This document shows positions 19,701 to 33,400 of a stretch of 64,000 nucleotides of DNA, piece by piece. Origin of the DNA: Epiperipatus broadwayi. Taxonomy: Eukaryota > Onychophora > Udeonychophora > Euonychophora > Peripatidae. Location of the stretch: assembly GCA_028023455.1 (NCBI GenBank), contig JAQFVV010012530.1, forward strand, positions 558,001 to 622,000, in the 5' to 3' direction. Below the pieces are notes generated by a model that did not search any database, was not told the origin of the DNA, and saw nothing but the letters and a program-made list of their open reading frames with translations. Numbering within the stretch: the first letter of the stretch is position 1; every line of letters begins with the position of its first letter. The position numbers and the translations under genes are program-made.

Positions 19701-20930
19701 GACATATATTGATAACTCATTCTAGTTACCCGAATTCTATAAATGATAATTATTTACTCTACAGTAAAAAGATAAACAATATGACTGAATATTTTAAATA
19801 ATACTATATAGATTCTCTTATATTAAGATTTCATGTTATTCTACCCAATATGATGATTATCTGCTAAATTCTAAGATCTCTTTAAAATGGTTTGCAATTT
19901 GAGGAAGTGATCTTCATGCACAAAAAAAAAAAAAAAAATGGTTAAGATACAATCCAGAAAATCTTAACTCTAGAAATGTTTACTCCTGCATTAAACTGTA
20001 CAGGGCAAAAATGCTATTTATCAAAGAAGTAATTATTTCACAAAAACATATCTTATTAAAAGGCATAAATTACTAAAACATAAAAATCCTGGTCTTCCAT
20101 ATAACAATATCAAGCACTTTCTATAAGTTTTGAATAAATTACTTCTTCCATGACTTTCATAATTTATATATTAGGATTTTCATCTTTGTGTCAATATATA
20201 GATACTATATTCAAACTAAGCCATGGAGCAGAGATTTAAATAAGCCCACATACTATGCCTGACATTAGTACACATATGTATATCTTCTCTTTCAAAAAAC
20301 ATGAATATATGCATAAATACAAATGTTTTACATGTTCACTTACATTAAGTATTATATATTTAGTAGGACAAGAGCTCATATTATATACAGGCTTAAAATT
20401 AAAGGGCACAGTAATTTATTTGAGAAAAGGTACTTTAAAATTTTAATATTTGATCACAGTAATTAGTAAATGATTTTCTGGGCTCACTTAAGACTTTTTT
20501 CAATACATGTAAAATGTACATATGCATTATCTTGAAAATATAGAATTCTGTAGAAAATATATATGGTTAATTAGTTTGTCAAAAACAAAAGTGGAACAGA
20601 GTTCCAAAGTAAAGGGAAATAAAATTGTATAGTAAAAAGTTAGAATAATTTTAACTCCTTTGCTTTTTTGTTGTTTATTTCTCTTTAAGTTAAACTTGCA
20701 ATGAATAAAAATGGTTTTCTATTCTGAGTTTATTGTTATTCATTTTTATATCAACCTATATTACTGTCCCAAGAGTAAGTTTGCACTATTGTATAACTAT
20801 ATCACTATCTCAAGAATAAGTTTGCACTATTGTATCAATAAAACATATTTTAAGAAGTAATAGAATTTATATTTGATTAATTTTTAAAAAATATTTTATT
20901 AAAATAACAGTATGAATCTATTCTTAGTTA
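16790..20930. other. AT-rich DNA, probably intronic; no supported feature
   Basis: Long A/T runs dominate (for example 19100-19250). ORFs at 18928-19110, 18989-19207 and 20255-20446 have no domain. A slightly GC-richer patch at 18940-19015 may be an old repeat. A 32-base motif is tandemly repeated at 20763-20794 and 20804-20835. Confidence 0.5.
20763..20835. repeat. Tandem duplication of a ~32-base motif
   Basis: CAAGAGTAAGTTTGCACTAT and CAAGAATAAGTTTGCACTAT are the cores of two copies 41 bases apart, nearly identical over about 32 bases. Confidence 0.7.
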
Positions 20931-20938
20931 GTCTAAAG
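20931..20938. repeat. 8-bp target-site duplication (GTCTAAAG), left of hAT MITE
   Basis: Identical to 21253-21260. Eight bases is the standard duplication length for hAT transposons. Confidence 0.9.
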
Positions 20939-21252
20939 CAGCAGTCCCCAACCTTTTTGCACTTAAGAGCACATTCTATAATATTGGCAAAGTGGCGGGC
21001 ACCATTTATTTTTTCAATGTAAATTTATAGTTGGATATTGTTAATAATACACATAATGTACAAAAAAATATTTATTTCAAAAATAAAATTTTAACATTTG
21101 ATTACAATACAATAATTTATATAAGAAATTTTAAAAATTAAATTTATTTGTATCAGATAAATAATTTTTTATTGTGTTCAGATAGCGACGAGCACACATA
21201 AAATGGTCTGCAGGTGCCATGGCGCCCGCAGGCATAGGGTTGGGGATCCCTG
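20939..21252. mobile_element. hAT-type non-autonomous DNA transposon (MITE), 314 bp
   Basis: The left terminus CAGCAGTCCCCAACCTTTTT and the reverse complement of the right terminus, CAGGGATCCCCAACCC, form the terminal inverted repeat. CAG-starting termini with a CCCCAACC block are typical of hAT MITEs in animals. The element is bounded by a perfect 8-bp duplication, GTCTAAAG, on both sides. It has no coding capacity. The inside is AT-rich except for the subterminal regions (for example GGCGCCCGCAGGC near 21222). Movement would have needed a transposase supplied from elsewhere. The perfect duplication suggests a moderately recent insertion, although the two termini have diverged. Confidence 0.88.
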
Positions 21253-21260
21253 GTCTAAAG
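21253..21260. repeat. 8-bp target-site duplication (GTCTAAAG), right of hAT MITE
   Basis: Exact partner of 20931-20938. Confidence 0.9.
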
Positions 21261-24200
21261 CATATAAGACAACAGTATGCTTCCAAATACATTGAATGAA
21301 TTCCTTAAAAGAATGGGTTACAATAATTTTCAACACTGGATACTACTGAAAAGACTTTTTAAACTTCAAGATAACAAGTAACAATGCTATGTTATATTAA
21401 TGCTTCAAGAATTATATATATATAGTTTTTGCTTTGTAGACCTGTCCTTTTTTCTCTCAATTTATAAGAAAACCATGGAGAAGGAAACATACGACCTAAT
21501 ACTGTCTTTTCCAAATAATTAAAAGTAACCCACCCATCCCGTTAAAATGTGTTATATGACTAAAGTGGAGAATATAAACCACTAACTTTAAAAATGCTTA
21601 ACTTATCAGAGAAAGTGCAATATAAATATGTATCCACTAATATAACCATTCATAATAGAAATGCATTGTACATGTACTTTACGAAATAGGCATTTTTAAT
21701 TTTGAGTTGTTTCAATAAAATTTGTGATAAAAAAAATAACTGTGCATAATATATGTCTCTCTAAATGAATTGCATATGTTCATGCGATATTGCTTCCATA
21801 AATAAAGCAAACTTTTTTGTTGACAGCGAAATTCATCATTTGAGCATATATGTAGAAGTTTGATTAAATTCTTCTCTATAGAAGCGAGACCATATAAACT
21901 TGGTGAGTATGCTTACAAGCCAGATCACATGATCTCTTAAGTTTAATATTACTTTATATTTATAAATACATGCTCACTATTTATATACTTTTTTCAAACA
22001 ATTTTAAAATATGACTATTTAATTTCATAAATATTTTTATTATTTAGAAGAGAATAAAATATCTAGTTAACAAAAATTAATTCCAATTAATTGTGATCTG
22101 AATTATTAAGTGATCAAAATAACGTCATTTTTTACTGCTTTCAATCAGCTAAATATCAGTCAAGGGATATTTAGTTGTTGTTTTTTTGAGTCTATCATTT
22201 TAAAAGAACTACTCAGGCATTTTATAAATTATGATTCGCTTCAATAATTTTATAAATATTATGTATCCCTTCAAATTTTTTTTATATTTCTTTGAATTTT
22301 TAACTTCCCATTATATTATGTTTACAAAAATAGGTATGTAGAGTTAATAATTTTTTTATGAAGTTATCATTGCTGAGTTTAATTGATAAGCAATATTGCT
22401 TTAATGATAGTCAAACTGGAACATCTTTTATGTAATTATACTTTTTATAATTATTCTTGTTTTTTAAAAAAACTTGAACAGGATAAGACAAATATCCAAC
22501 AATAAAGAGAAAAAAAAAGGCAAACAGAAAAATTATTTAATGATCAAAGATAATGAATATCATTATCATCATTTAATTCCTTGAAAATTGACTGTACAGT
22601 TTATCATATATGAAGCCAATTTTATTAAAGTTTGCGGGAGTCTACAATAACGCTGTTATTTGAAAACAATCTGTTAATTCTTGCAATGACTTCTGATTTT
22701 CTGTAATGAGACTTATTAAGATGTTTTTCTTTATTCAAATACATTATTTATTATAAAAAATAAAAATATCCATTAATTTTATATGGCTGAATATATGAAA
22801 CAATCTGCATTTCATTTTATATATATCATTAAGATAGGCTCATCATGTTCAATAAATTTAGCTTGTGTTACTACAAAAAAAAAAAAATAGTCAAGCACAA
22901 TGCAATAATTCTCAGGAATTCAGAGATGTTCTAATTTAGATGTACCATGTGTAATGATTTTACAATCAGCAAATCTGCTGTTCATCAAAAATATTAATGT
23001 TTATATGCATTAAACCTGTGATTTCAAAAACATTTCCAGATAAATATCTCACAATAGTTCCCAAGATCAGACAGCATTTAAACACTCTAATGACAGATTG
23101 AGTGTTTAATAATTCTGTTGGATTAACTTGAATTGAATTTATTTTATTTACAAATTGTCATTTTAGACTTGAAAAAAAGAAAGTATTTAAATGAAAACAT
23201 GTTTATTTAATAAAGTATGTAAAAAACATTATGGCACATGCATACACAAACAAACACTTAACATACACATAGACATGTATGAATGTATTTTATTTCTTCA
23301 GAAGTAGGTTAACAGAAAATATAAATGAAGTTTTTTTTTCTTATCAAATAGAAATAGTTTATAATAAACAATTGATTCTTTCTCTTCATTCCTCACTTGT
23401 TTCTTGCCTAGTTTCTACAGAAAAATAAAAAAAAATTATTATTTTTTAATTTCACTGCAAATCTTATATAACACAAATGTTTTCATCTAAATACTCATTA
23501 CAAATAGTCTCTTGAGATTGTTTTATATCAACTTTAATGAAAAAAAAAAGATATAAAAATATTTAAACAAACTTATAACCAAATTTAATTTATAAAATAA
23601 AATATATTAAGTTCTTTATTTTAAATAAAAAGCATATTCTTTTTCCTGTTATGAATAAGTTTTATATGTAATTAAATAAACTTGTTTTTAAGATAATTTA
23701 TAAATTTTAGAGCAATTGGAATATTCAAATCTTTGAGATATTTAAAGCCAATTATCAGAAAAATTCGTCATTCAATAACTTTGCAAGATCTATAGTGAGG
23801 AATGAAAGGATGAAGTATGTTTAAAAATTGTCTTATAAAAAATAACACACAATAAATAAACATCAGTCTAATGGTTAGACTTGAAAATATAATTTATTTT
23901 AAATATATTTATCAAAGTGTGCTTTTTTTTTTTTTTTTATAAGTCATTTAATTGAAAACCACTTTTAAAGTGATCAAAACTTTTTTTTGCATTAAAAAAA
24001 AACAAAAAAAACTACAATACTTTAAATAGAATATATTTTATCACTTAAAATAGTGATTTAAAAAAAAAAAATTACAAAAGTACAAATTTCATACAAGTAC
24101 AATTTTAATTAAGTTCTTTCAAAAAAAACATAAAAGAACTTTAACAATGAAAATGTAAAAATACATTAAACTATACATTTCTTAATTATAACTAGAATTA

Positions 24201-24350
24201 TTTTCAAGAATTAGGATTTTAAGTTGCAATAATAATCAATGGATTAGTTTAATTATATCCACCCATATAAATTAGTTCATTTTTGTTAGGTTTTTATTGT
24301 TTTCTCCTACTGCATTAGTATTTATGATTCATAAATATCATTGACAAACA
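21261..24350. other. AT-rich DNA with few supported features
   Basis: A GC-richer patch at 21850-21935 contains CTATAG, 21 bases and GTGAGT, readable as a micro-exon but more likely an old SINE remnant. A hairpin with 7-bp arms (AAACACT/AGTGTTT) lies at 23080-23107. On the minus strand at 23386-23414 a good acceptor is followed by ACT AGG CAA GAA ACA AGT and a TGA, with AATAAA about 95 bases further on. It could be a terminal exon, but support is weak. Confidence 0.4.
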
Positions 24351-24395
24351 ATTCATTAAATAATAAAAAAAGCCAGCTCTCTATTTAGTGACATT

Positions 24396-24587
24396 TCATT
24401 CTGCAACAGCAAACTGAAATAGAAAGATATTTTCATCTTCAGTAAATCCTAACATCATACCTTTTTTTTTAATTTCAAAAATTGATACTATCTCATCTTT
24501 TTTCAGTATTATATAATCACGCAGACACATACAGTTTATTTCTATATCTTTACTTATATACAAATTACATCCTCGTAAAATACATAA
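24396..24587 (-). CDS. Candidate coding fragment ending in TGA, unidentified
   Basis: A minus-strand frame of 63 codons runs between a TAA at 24588-24590 and TGA 24396-24398. The C-terminal part, KGMMLGFTEDENIFLFQFAV followed by AE, looks protein-like and lies in less AT-rich DNA than its surroundings. The upstream part overlaps an imperfect tandem repeat (24561-24741), which weakens the case. Alternatively the last six codons could be a small terminal exon after CTATTTCAG. No known domain is seen and no promoter or start is evident. Confidence 0.22.
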   Translation of the reverse strand, partial: LCILRGCNLYISKDIEINCMCLRDYIILKKDEIVSIFEIKKKGMMLGFTEDENIFLFQFAVAE

Positions 24588-24741
24588 TTACGCACACACA
24601 TTGATACAGCTATAGCAACCATCTTTACTTATTTCTCAATCACTCATATTAACTTGCATATATCTGTACAAATTATATTCTCATAAGTACATACTTAAAA
24701 GCATATACACATATTGATACAATCATAACAACTATCTTTAC
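24561..24741. repeat. Imperfect tandem repeat, unit about 108 bases
   Basis: CAAATTACATCCTCGTAAAA...TTGATACAGC...CATCTTTAC (24561-24628) recurs as CAAATTATATTCTCATAAGT...TTGATACAAT...CTATCTTTAC (24669-24741). The order of the blocks is kept, and identity is moderate. Confidence 0.6.
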
Positions 24742-25131
24742 ACAATCAGGCAAATTCTAGAATATGACAACACTTTAAATAATAATAGTTCTAATTTTTT
24801 AGCCATATGTATTTTTATTTATAAAATTTTATTACAAATTTGCAGATACAATTCATTCTCAATTTGAAAATGATAAATTATAAACATACATAAAATTAAA
24901 TATACCTTTTGGCATTTAATAAAACATATATAATGAATATCGATTTCCTTTTTTTTTAGTTCAACTGTGAAAACTTTTCTAATATATTTATACATTTCAT
25001 TACAACAATCATTCAATTATTTTTAATGATTATTTGTTTCATGTTTTTAAAATCAAAATCACAATTTCAGAATTATTAAATTCTTTTTTTTAAACAGTTT
25101 TAAAATTTCATTTGATACTTTTTTAAATTTC

Positions 25132-25172
25132 CAAATATTAAATCATCCCATATGGGGTGATTTAATATTTTG
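25132..25172. repeat. Near-perfect 41-base palindrome (hairpin)
   Basis: AAATATTAAATCA is mirrored by TGATTTAATATTT around the centre CCCATATGGGG; the whole stretch pairs with only two G-T type mismatches. The function is unknown. It could be a cruciform-prone site or a remnant of a small foldback element. Confidence 0.65.
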
Positions 25173-28100
25173 ATATTTATTTCAATTTAACATTAAGTAC
25201 TGGGGTTATTTTTTAAAATTTGTTTATGTTCATTAATATACATGTATGTAATTTATCTAAGTGAAGTTCTCTGCCTGAAAACTGATCGGATAACTAGTAT
25301 CTACTCATTAATGTACTCTGTTATTATTAAAATCAGTTGAAGCAATTTTATATTACTAAAAAAATCATTAAAAATGTTTTAGGTAAGTATGACAGGAGTA
25401 TTAAGGCATTAAATATTTTAATGAATCAATTAATATTGTACTCAAAAAGAAATAACAGACTGATTTAAAATAAAAGTATTAATTGAAAAAGATAATTTAA
25501 AATAATACCAATAATAAAATATAAATTCAGAAATACTGTTTCTATACTTTTCTTTTCAAAGCTTGTTTATTTTATTCATAGCAAATATTTTACATAATTT
25601 ATCAACAATTTTATATAATCATTGTCAAGATATGTATTAAAAAAACCCATATGGCTTTATTAAGAACTCTGATCACCAGAATCGATCCTGAGTCAGCCCA
25701 ATCCCAAGTTTGATGCTCAATGAAAATATGAAACCCATAAAAATTCCACACAATTAAAAAATTATAATAATTTTTTTATATGAAAAATAATCATTTATTT
25801 TTTTCTTGCTTATTTTTCCAACTTTATTTTAATATTTAAATTATTTATTTTTTCATTTCTAATTTAAAAATGCAATTTAAGAGAATAATAGGAAAAAAGT
25901 AAATATACAGTATAATTTTTCATATAAAAAATAAGTATTATTATTTTTTAATTTTAAAAGATATAGTGTGGATTCCATGGTTCTTATATTGTAGATGATT
26001 CAACATTGGCCAATATAAAAACCATTGATTCTTTAGTAATTTATGTAAAATAATTACTATGAATTCAATAAAATAAATAAGATTTGAAAAAAAAAAAGTA
26101 TGGATGAATGAATTAGAAAGAAAATTGTGTTGTTTTAAAAATATGAAATATGTTGCATTTGCATCATATATACATTTATTTGAGAAAATGTGAATTTAAA
26201 CTAGAAAAAAAAAAGGTAATTATATATAACACAAGTCATATATATATCAGATGATTCTGATTTGAAATGGGTGAATGATAATAAAAATCTACAAATGTTG
26301 TCAATTTATAAAAGTTTGAAGTGGTCATTGCAAGAAAATGTTACATATTAGAATAAAAATAAAAGGTATATTACTAAATGATTTAAAATAAAAATGTAAA
26401 CAAGACAAATTGAATTTAAGATTTCATGCAAAAAAGAAAAAAAAACAACAACAATGGAAATGAAATAAAATACTATGTGAGAAAAAAAGGATAAAAAATT
26501 GAGACAAAAAAATAAATCATATTAAGTTACTCAATGATACACACCCAAATACATTTAACTCTTATTGATAGGTTGTGCTAAAATAGAAATAAAATTACCT
26601 AGAATAGGTACCCTGATAACATTTGATATATATGTGTATAGCAACTGAACTATTTATTGATGCACTTTAGAACTTAATATTTAGCAACTATTTAAATAAT
26701 AAAAATTAATTCAATTACTTAAACTTTTGATGTTATACATGCATATTGAAGCTGATTTAGATAATTAAGTGATAACCAACCAATAACTAACAACAAAAGA
26801 CCAATATGAATTGAGTAAAAAGATCCCCATATTCTATGATTCAAAACTGTTTTAAAACATCTTAAATATACTTGTGAAATATAACTAAAGGATAGTAACA
26901 TCCTGAAATAATTACAGACATTAGGCAAATAAAAACACATACAAATCAAGAATTATAAACTTATATGTATGAATTTATGTAAGAATGCGCAATTTAATAT
27001 ATATTTAAACATATATAATATATAAATCCATTTGTACGAATATTAAGTACATTATTTACATATAATGTATAGCTTTAATTTATCTAAAAAAAATTCTTTT
27101 AAATTAATATTTACATCCAAAAATCCATGAAAATCTAATTATACGTATACACAGAAAGGTAAACATTAGATATATAAATACAAGAAACAAAAATCTATGA
27201 AATTTAGAATACAAAACTGAATGGTAAAATTATAGAAAACAGTACAATAATTAAGTCCATATATGAAAAAAAAAGTAACAAACCATTCATTTTTCAAATA
27301 ATTTATTAAATACGATTGAAAAAATCCGAATTATATATATAAACAAATATACATACCAACAAGTGATTATCACAAATTCAAAATTACTTTCAATAATAAT
27401 TCATTATCCTCTTTAGTGATACATATAAATGGAAATATGCAATTAAAGATCTCTAATATGGTGATTTATTTGCATATAAACAATTTATATAAATATATCT
27501 ACATTTATTATACACAACATACTGAAAAAATGATGTTACTGATGCATTCACATAATCAGTAAACAGATTAGACATGATATGAAAATGATCTACATATATA
27601 TTTAAGAACAGAAAAATAAATATATAGATTTACACTAATATACTTATGTATGATACCACAGGACGTGTATGTAAACATTACATGATTATTAAGTTTTCTA
27701 TCTTAAAGTAACTAAACTATGTATAAAAATATTAAATTTATGTTATGAATGTATAAAAACTATTGTAGTAATTTTAATCTATTTTTAAATATATACAAAA
27801 AAATTTATAAACTAATTTAAAATATATCTTGATATATTTTTTTTATATATATATATTTTTGATATTTCTTACATAGAGCTCTTTATTTATATAATACATT
27901 AATATAAATATCATTGATGATAAATTATCAAAAGTTTTAGCAATTTATTGCATATTCATTTATTGCTATATAATCCACGATTATGTAAATAAAACAATAT
28001 AGTGAAAATAGACTTGTAGAACAGTAATCAATAAAGATTTTAGATTTATAAAGCTAGTCAGAAAAATATTTTGCTTGAAAGAAACTTAAATGAAAATAAT

Positions 28101-30200
28101 GGTAATAAATTATATTATGGAATTTATGAATATACACACACACGTGCAGTTAACAAACTGCCATGAACTATAATCATACAATATTATTTGATCGCTAATT
28201 TCAAAAAAACAATCAGACCAAAGCAGATGATATGTATTTTCTCAATGTCAATTTTGAAGACTTAATAGCATACATTTTCTAACTAAGCAAACTGCCCCCA
28301 AAATAAAATACAAACAAGATAAAAATCATAAATCTTAGTAACAGTGCTAAAGCACAACCATTAACTGAAGATCAGATTCTACTATCTAGGGAGTATCAGA
28401 ATTAAAATGGAAATGCTTACCAATTTTCAACAGATATTATCAGCAGAACTGAAAAATTACAGAATTTTAAGTGATGTATTCTGAAAAAAAATTAAAGGAA
28501 AACTCAGAAAATACAAATATTTTCAATGAAACAATAATATAAGTTAAAACGAATGCCAAGCATCAATTTATCCAAATGAAAATTAAAAATCAAATCATGG
28601 TAGAAATTGGCTGCTATATGCAAAGACCAGAAAATATTACAAGATCTATGCTTGTTGCTACATAGATGCTCACTAATAGAGATAAACCACAAAGACCAGT
28701 TGAATGAGCCCAAAATGTTGGAACAGCATAATATTATTAATTATAGCAGATGAAAAATTAAGTAATTAAAATGCCTATGATTACAAAATTTAAACGGTCA
28801 CAATATGTAAAAGAGAGCATAAGAAAGTTGATATAGTTTATTAACTTAAAGGGAGGTGGGGATGGTATTGAATATTTACTTGGCTATGTTTCTATATAAA
28901 ATTTTAATTGTAAAAATAAGTCATTAAATCAATTTTTTAACTTTGAGACTATAATAAACAATTATTTCCCTTATCAGCATATGTTTCAACTTATATCACA
29001 TACGTTATCATATAAAATTCACAGCTTAACAATCAAAGCTTAATAAACCAATTATGCTATGAATTACATTGGGTAACCCATTACTTATTGGCAAATTATG
29101 GTTTAACATATATGAGTATATGTTTATAAGTTTTTCCAATATTGGATTTGATCAATATTGTTTAATCATGGTTTAATGTCAATTATTTAATCTATTAAAA
29201 GAAATATCAGAAACATTTATAAATAACACCAACAACAACAACAAAAAAATACCTTATGAATGTTAAAATATAAACATACGCCAATTTGAAACATTTGTAG
29301 ATTCGCAAAATATATACCATGTTCTATAACCAAACTTTTTTCATATTACTATTTTCTTCTACTATTACTCAAATAATATTATCCAAAACAACATATAATT
29401 CAAATTCTATTTTATCTATTCATTAATATTAATTTTTACCTTTCACAATCTGGCTAACAGACATTATATTTAAAACTTTTTTAATTGCATCAAATCAATA
29501 TAATCACACTTTAATATCTCCAAAATTATTGTGTGCATATTTTAACCCTCAATGATTTTTATAAATAACATTAAATTGTTGTATTTCATTTATGTTCCTA
29601 TCTAATTAAATATCAATTTTTCCACTAAGTATTAGTAGTAATTCAGTCTTGTGTACCTTCACATGATCTATCTTATGTAACTTCCTGAATTTTTTTATAA
29701 TCTTTCCAATCGACACTTTTTCTTTTCAGAATCTTCTTTAACTTGAATATCATTGTTAAGTGTCTCCTTGAAACCTATAAATTATTTTCATTGCAAAACT
29801 ATTTCACTCTGCTCAAAATTAAAAATACACTCTCAGATTAGAATATATAATAATTAGATCGATGAAGATCCAAGAACTATAACTACCATCTAGTATTAAA
29901 ATAATCTACTTTTCCAAGAAGTACTAGATAGTGAGGTATTAATATAGCTAACAGCATTTCAAAAGTTTTACTGGTGCTGCATAGTTTAATGCAATTTATC
30001 TACATAAAAACACAGCAGATAATGGAAACATTAAGAATATATATAACACATTGTCTAAAAAACACAACAAGAAAATCAGACAATAATAAAAAAAATAAAA
30101 AGATGTGTTGAGAATAAAAATGAAGATAGTTTAAAATAATGTGGGTAAAGTTTTCTGTCTGTAAGGCAGATTTACACAACCATAAAAGGTTTAAAAATAT
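25173..30200. other. AT-rich DNA, no convincing gene
   Basis: Nothing beyond simple AT-rich sequence, short TA and CA repeats (for example 28134-28144) and ORFs of chance length at 26719-26949 and 28504-28713. A 28-base minus-strand stretch at 28421-28448 sits between an excellent acceptor (TGTAATTTTTCAG) and donor (GTAAGC), but it is short. A small inverted pair (ACCATCTAGTA and TACTAGATAGT) lies at about 29886-29932. Confidence 0.45.
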
Positions 30201-30208
30201 ATATTGGA

Positions 30209-30440
30209 ATGGTTTATTGATCAGGAGTTCGAGTGGCAGAGCCGAATTCCTTGGACCTTGAAACATCAGTCCATCATTCTACCATTGCATTAATCACATG
30301 GGGCAAAAATAATTGAATAATTTATTGCTCGGGAGATCATAACAACTTCGGGCAATGGAAGTCAGATCTTGGATCACTATCGGCAATAATCCATGGACTA
30401 AGAGCTCTAATCTATCATTCTATGATTGCATCAATACTTT
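30209..30440. repeat. Two adjacent copies of a dispersed repeat (SINE-like)
   Basis: TTTATTGATCAGGAGTTCG (from about 30210) and TTTATTGCTCGGGAGATCA (from about 30328) start two related stretches that both end in CATTCTA..ATTGCAT(C/T)AAT. A third, more diverged relative is at 37424-37513. They are less AT-rich than the surroundings. The GAGTTCGAGTGG stretch vaguely recalls a tRNA B box, so a tRNA-derived SINE is possible, without an A box that I can defend. Confidence 0.45.
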
Positions 30441-33400
30441 TAATTGATTTGCTGAATTACAATTCAAATAAAGGCAAATCAAGATGTTATCTTAAAAGAG
30501 ATGATTTTTAAAACCAGCAAAAGACCCTAAACATATGTAGGGTTTAGGTCTAAATTTGTAATCCATTTATCATAAATAAAAATCCTATAAACATTTGGAA
30601 ATAAGAAAGACATTCCATTTGAATATTTAAAGATTAATTTGCAATATACTGCACACCATTTTCATTTATTATCTTTTTTTTTTTTTGCAGTTGTAGAGAA
30701 AATAAGTTATATTTATTCAAATCTAACATAAACCTAAAGCTTTATAACTTCAATTTGCTAACACATAATGAAGCACAGAATTCTGAATTTAAAAAAATAA
30801 GAGATTTTAATTTTTTGACTTTTATAGAAGCAGTAACATTTATATATACCTTATCAAGACAAAAACGTATTATACACAAAGCATTTTTAATGGAAAAAAC
30901 ACTTAGTGTGTTATTCATATTGAAGCTAGCATTAATAATGCAAATAATCTGAATATAGCTCTTATTCTGTGTACAATTGAGATTAATACACACACACTAT
31001 TCAAAAAATTGAAGTAAAACACTAACACACACAAAAAAAAGCATTTAATTTTCCATGCAGTACAATAAAGTTATGTCAGTAATTTTGTGTCAAATGCAGT
31101 TAGATTTGCAAATTGACAGAGTGGTAAATTTCTATTGGTGCTTTGAGATCCGTATATCTAATCCAATAATTCTATCACACTGTATTATGTTTAAGAGAAT
31201 GCTTGTTTAAATCATGCATTAAAATCTGTTATAGGCAAACTGAGCAAGAAATATTACATTTGAATTGCCAAAAAAAAAAAAAAATTAAAATTCTTCAATA
31301 ATATAGTCAAGTGACAATAGGTGCACATTCAAATAAGATGTCAATATACTGATAAATACTAGAATCAGTAGGCTACTAAATTAATACTCCATGCAACAAC
31401 ATCTAAATAATAGCTTAATGTCATATTATGTCAAAAGTGCCTAGACAAAATTGTAACGAATCTATAGACATAATACTACTCAACACCACTCAATCTCTCA
31501 AAGCTTGGCAATATCGTATGGTCAAATGAGATTATGCAAAAATCATCAGAAACACCTGTCTGCCGATCTTCAGTTCATCAGCTAAACTGCTATAAAGCTT
31601 CTATAATGGCTGTTGGTGCCCTCTGAACTCTAATCTGTAGCATGATCTACAAAATGAATTCCTCAAACATTGCTTGCTGAGAGCTCCCAAAATACTATCA
31701 AACTCTAATAAATTACATTGTCATGAACTTGTGCAATCATTTGACTATTAGTTTTAAATTAACTTTATTAGGTTTACTATATAAATCGGAGATTATTTAC
31801 AAGTTATTGAATATACTAATATGCATTAGATTTATTTAATTTATTACTTAAAGGATATAGGGTTTCAGAAAATTACTCTGCTTATAGAACTGAAATGATA
31901 AAACTGCTGTTTAAATAAATGCTCCTCCCCCCATTATAAATCATTTCACGTATAATTTTAATTAATTAAAAAATAGGTCATTAGAAAAAAATTGCCAAAT
32001 TTTCTGAAGATTACATATGAAGATCAAGAATGAACAAAAGCAGAGTACACCTATGATACATCACAATATAGACACCCTTCCCAAATCTAAATAGGATTCA
32101 CACCCAACACTTTAAAAAGTTATGGGTTAATCAAATTGCATTTTAAATTGCAGGAATTTTATTTATTTCTTTAAAAAATAAAAAACTGATTCCCATTCTT
32201 ATCACTCCCATCCCCTTCCATATTTAAATAATTATAAAACAGATTATTTTTTTCTAGATAAAATTGTTAACTCAGATTATTTAATGAAAACCTTTCTTAA
32301 AAAATAAAATGATTTTGGCTCATCTCTGTGAATTTCTCAGCAATTCCTAGTCATGAAAATGCAATGCTTATAAACAGAATATCATGGGTTTCTTAGTCTT
32401 TTCTAAATGACAATTTATTATACCTCATGATGAAGTTAAAAGTAATCACTATATAATTTTAAAACAACATTAAAAGCTATGGCAGAATTAAAGTTATCTC
32501 CTAAAAATATACATTATTGATATGAATGAATTTATATTAGATTAGCAAATTAAAATGTATAACTTTATAAAAGGTTTCTTTTTTTCCAATAGTAAACACT
32601 TTTTTTACTCCATTTTACTTTTTAAGTCTGTTATGGACAAGATATACTATTAAATCAAAACTGAGAAATAAAACAACAAACACTTGGAAGAAATATTTGC
32701 AGAATAACTGCAATAGGAAGGATACTATGAAGACAAATTCTGCCAACAATTACAATACTGAATAAAATAAATATACCCTTTTGGTTAACTTCACATGCTA
32801 GTTGGTTGATATTCATGTTGATTTTACTACTTAATATCTTTGTGCAGTGAAAACTAAATCTAATTCTATTGCTTTCCTTATGAATCTGTTGTACACTGTA
32901 CATAGCAGTAAAATATAGTTAGAGTATTCCCCAATCTGAAATCAATAACTTTGATTTCATAACAGGGAGCAGTGTGAATTCATTACAGAGCAAAAAAAAA
33001 AAAAAGATGTCAGCATAAGAATGTTTCTTGATATTCAAAAATCTTTTGTTTTTTTAACAACATTTACAGAATGCATACAAAATATTCAAAGGATATCTCA
33101 CTAAAATTGAACCATCATCAAATTTAATAGTAATAATGAGTAAAAAATATTTCATTCATTAGCAGTAAAATAATTATCAATTCTTTATCATACTATTCAA
33201 AGTTTAATGAAAAAATTTTTTAATTTAACATTAAATAAATTTTTTTTTTTTCTTCTTCTTACTAGCAAAATAATCTTTATCAATTACAAAATTGTCAATC
33301 CTTAGACATAAATTATATTAAATACTATTAGAAAGAATATATACTTTATAAGAACTTTTTTTTAATATGTCAACACTCTACATACATGATCATACAAAGA

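Noticed and set aside
21853-21935. A 21-base plus-strand micro-exon between CTATAG and GTGAGT
   Set aside because: The splice sites look good, but no neighbouring exon exists on that strand, and the patch loosely resembles known animal SINE sequence, so an old repeat is more likely.
30000-30266. 88-codon minus-strand hydrophobic ORF as a membrane protein
   Set aside because: Phe/Leu/Ile richness simply reflects T-rich DNA; part of it overlaps a dispersed repeat.
31500-31640. Hammerhead core from CTGATGA near 31575 (minus)
   Set aside because: No stem II followed by GAAA at a suitable distance; a lone CTGATGA is expected by chance.
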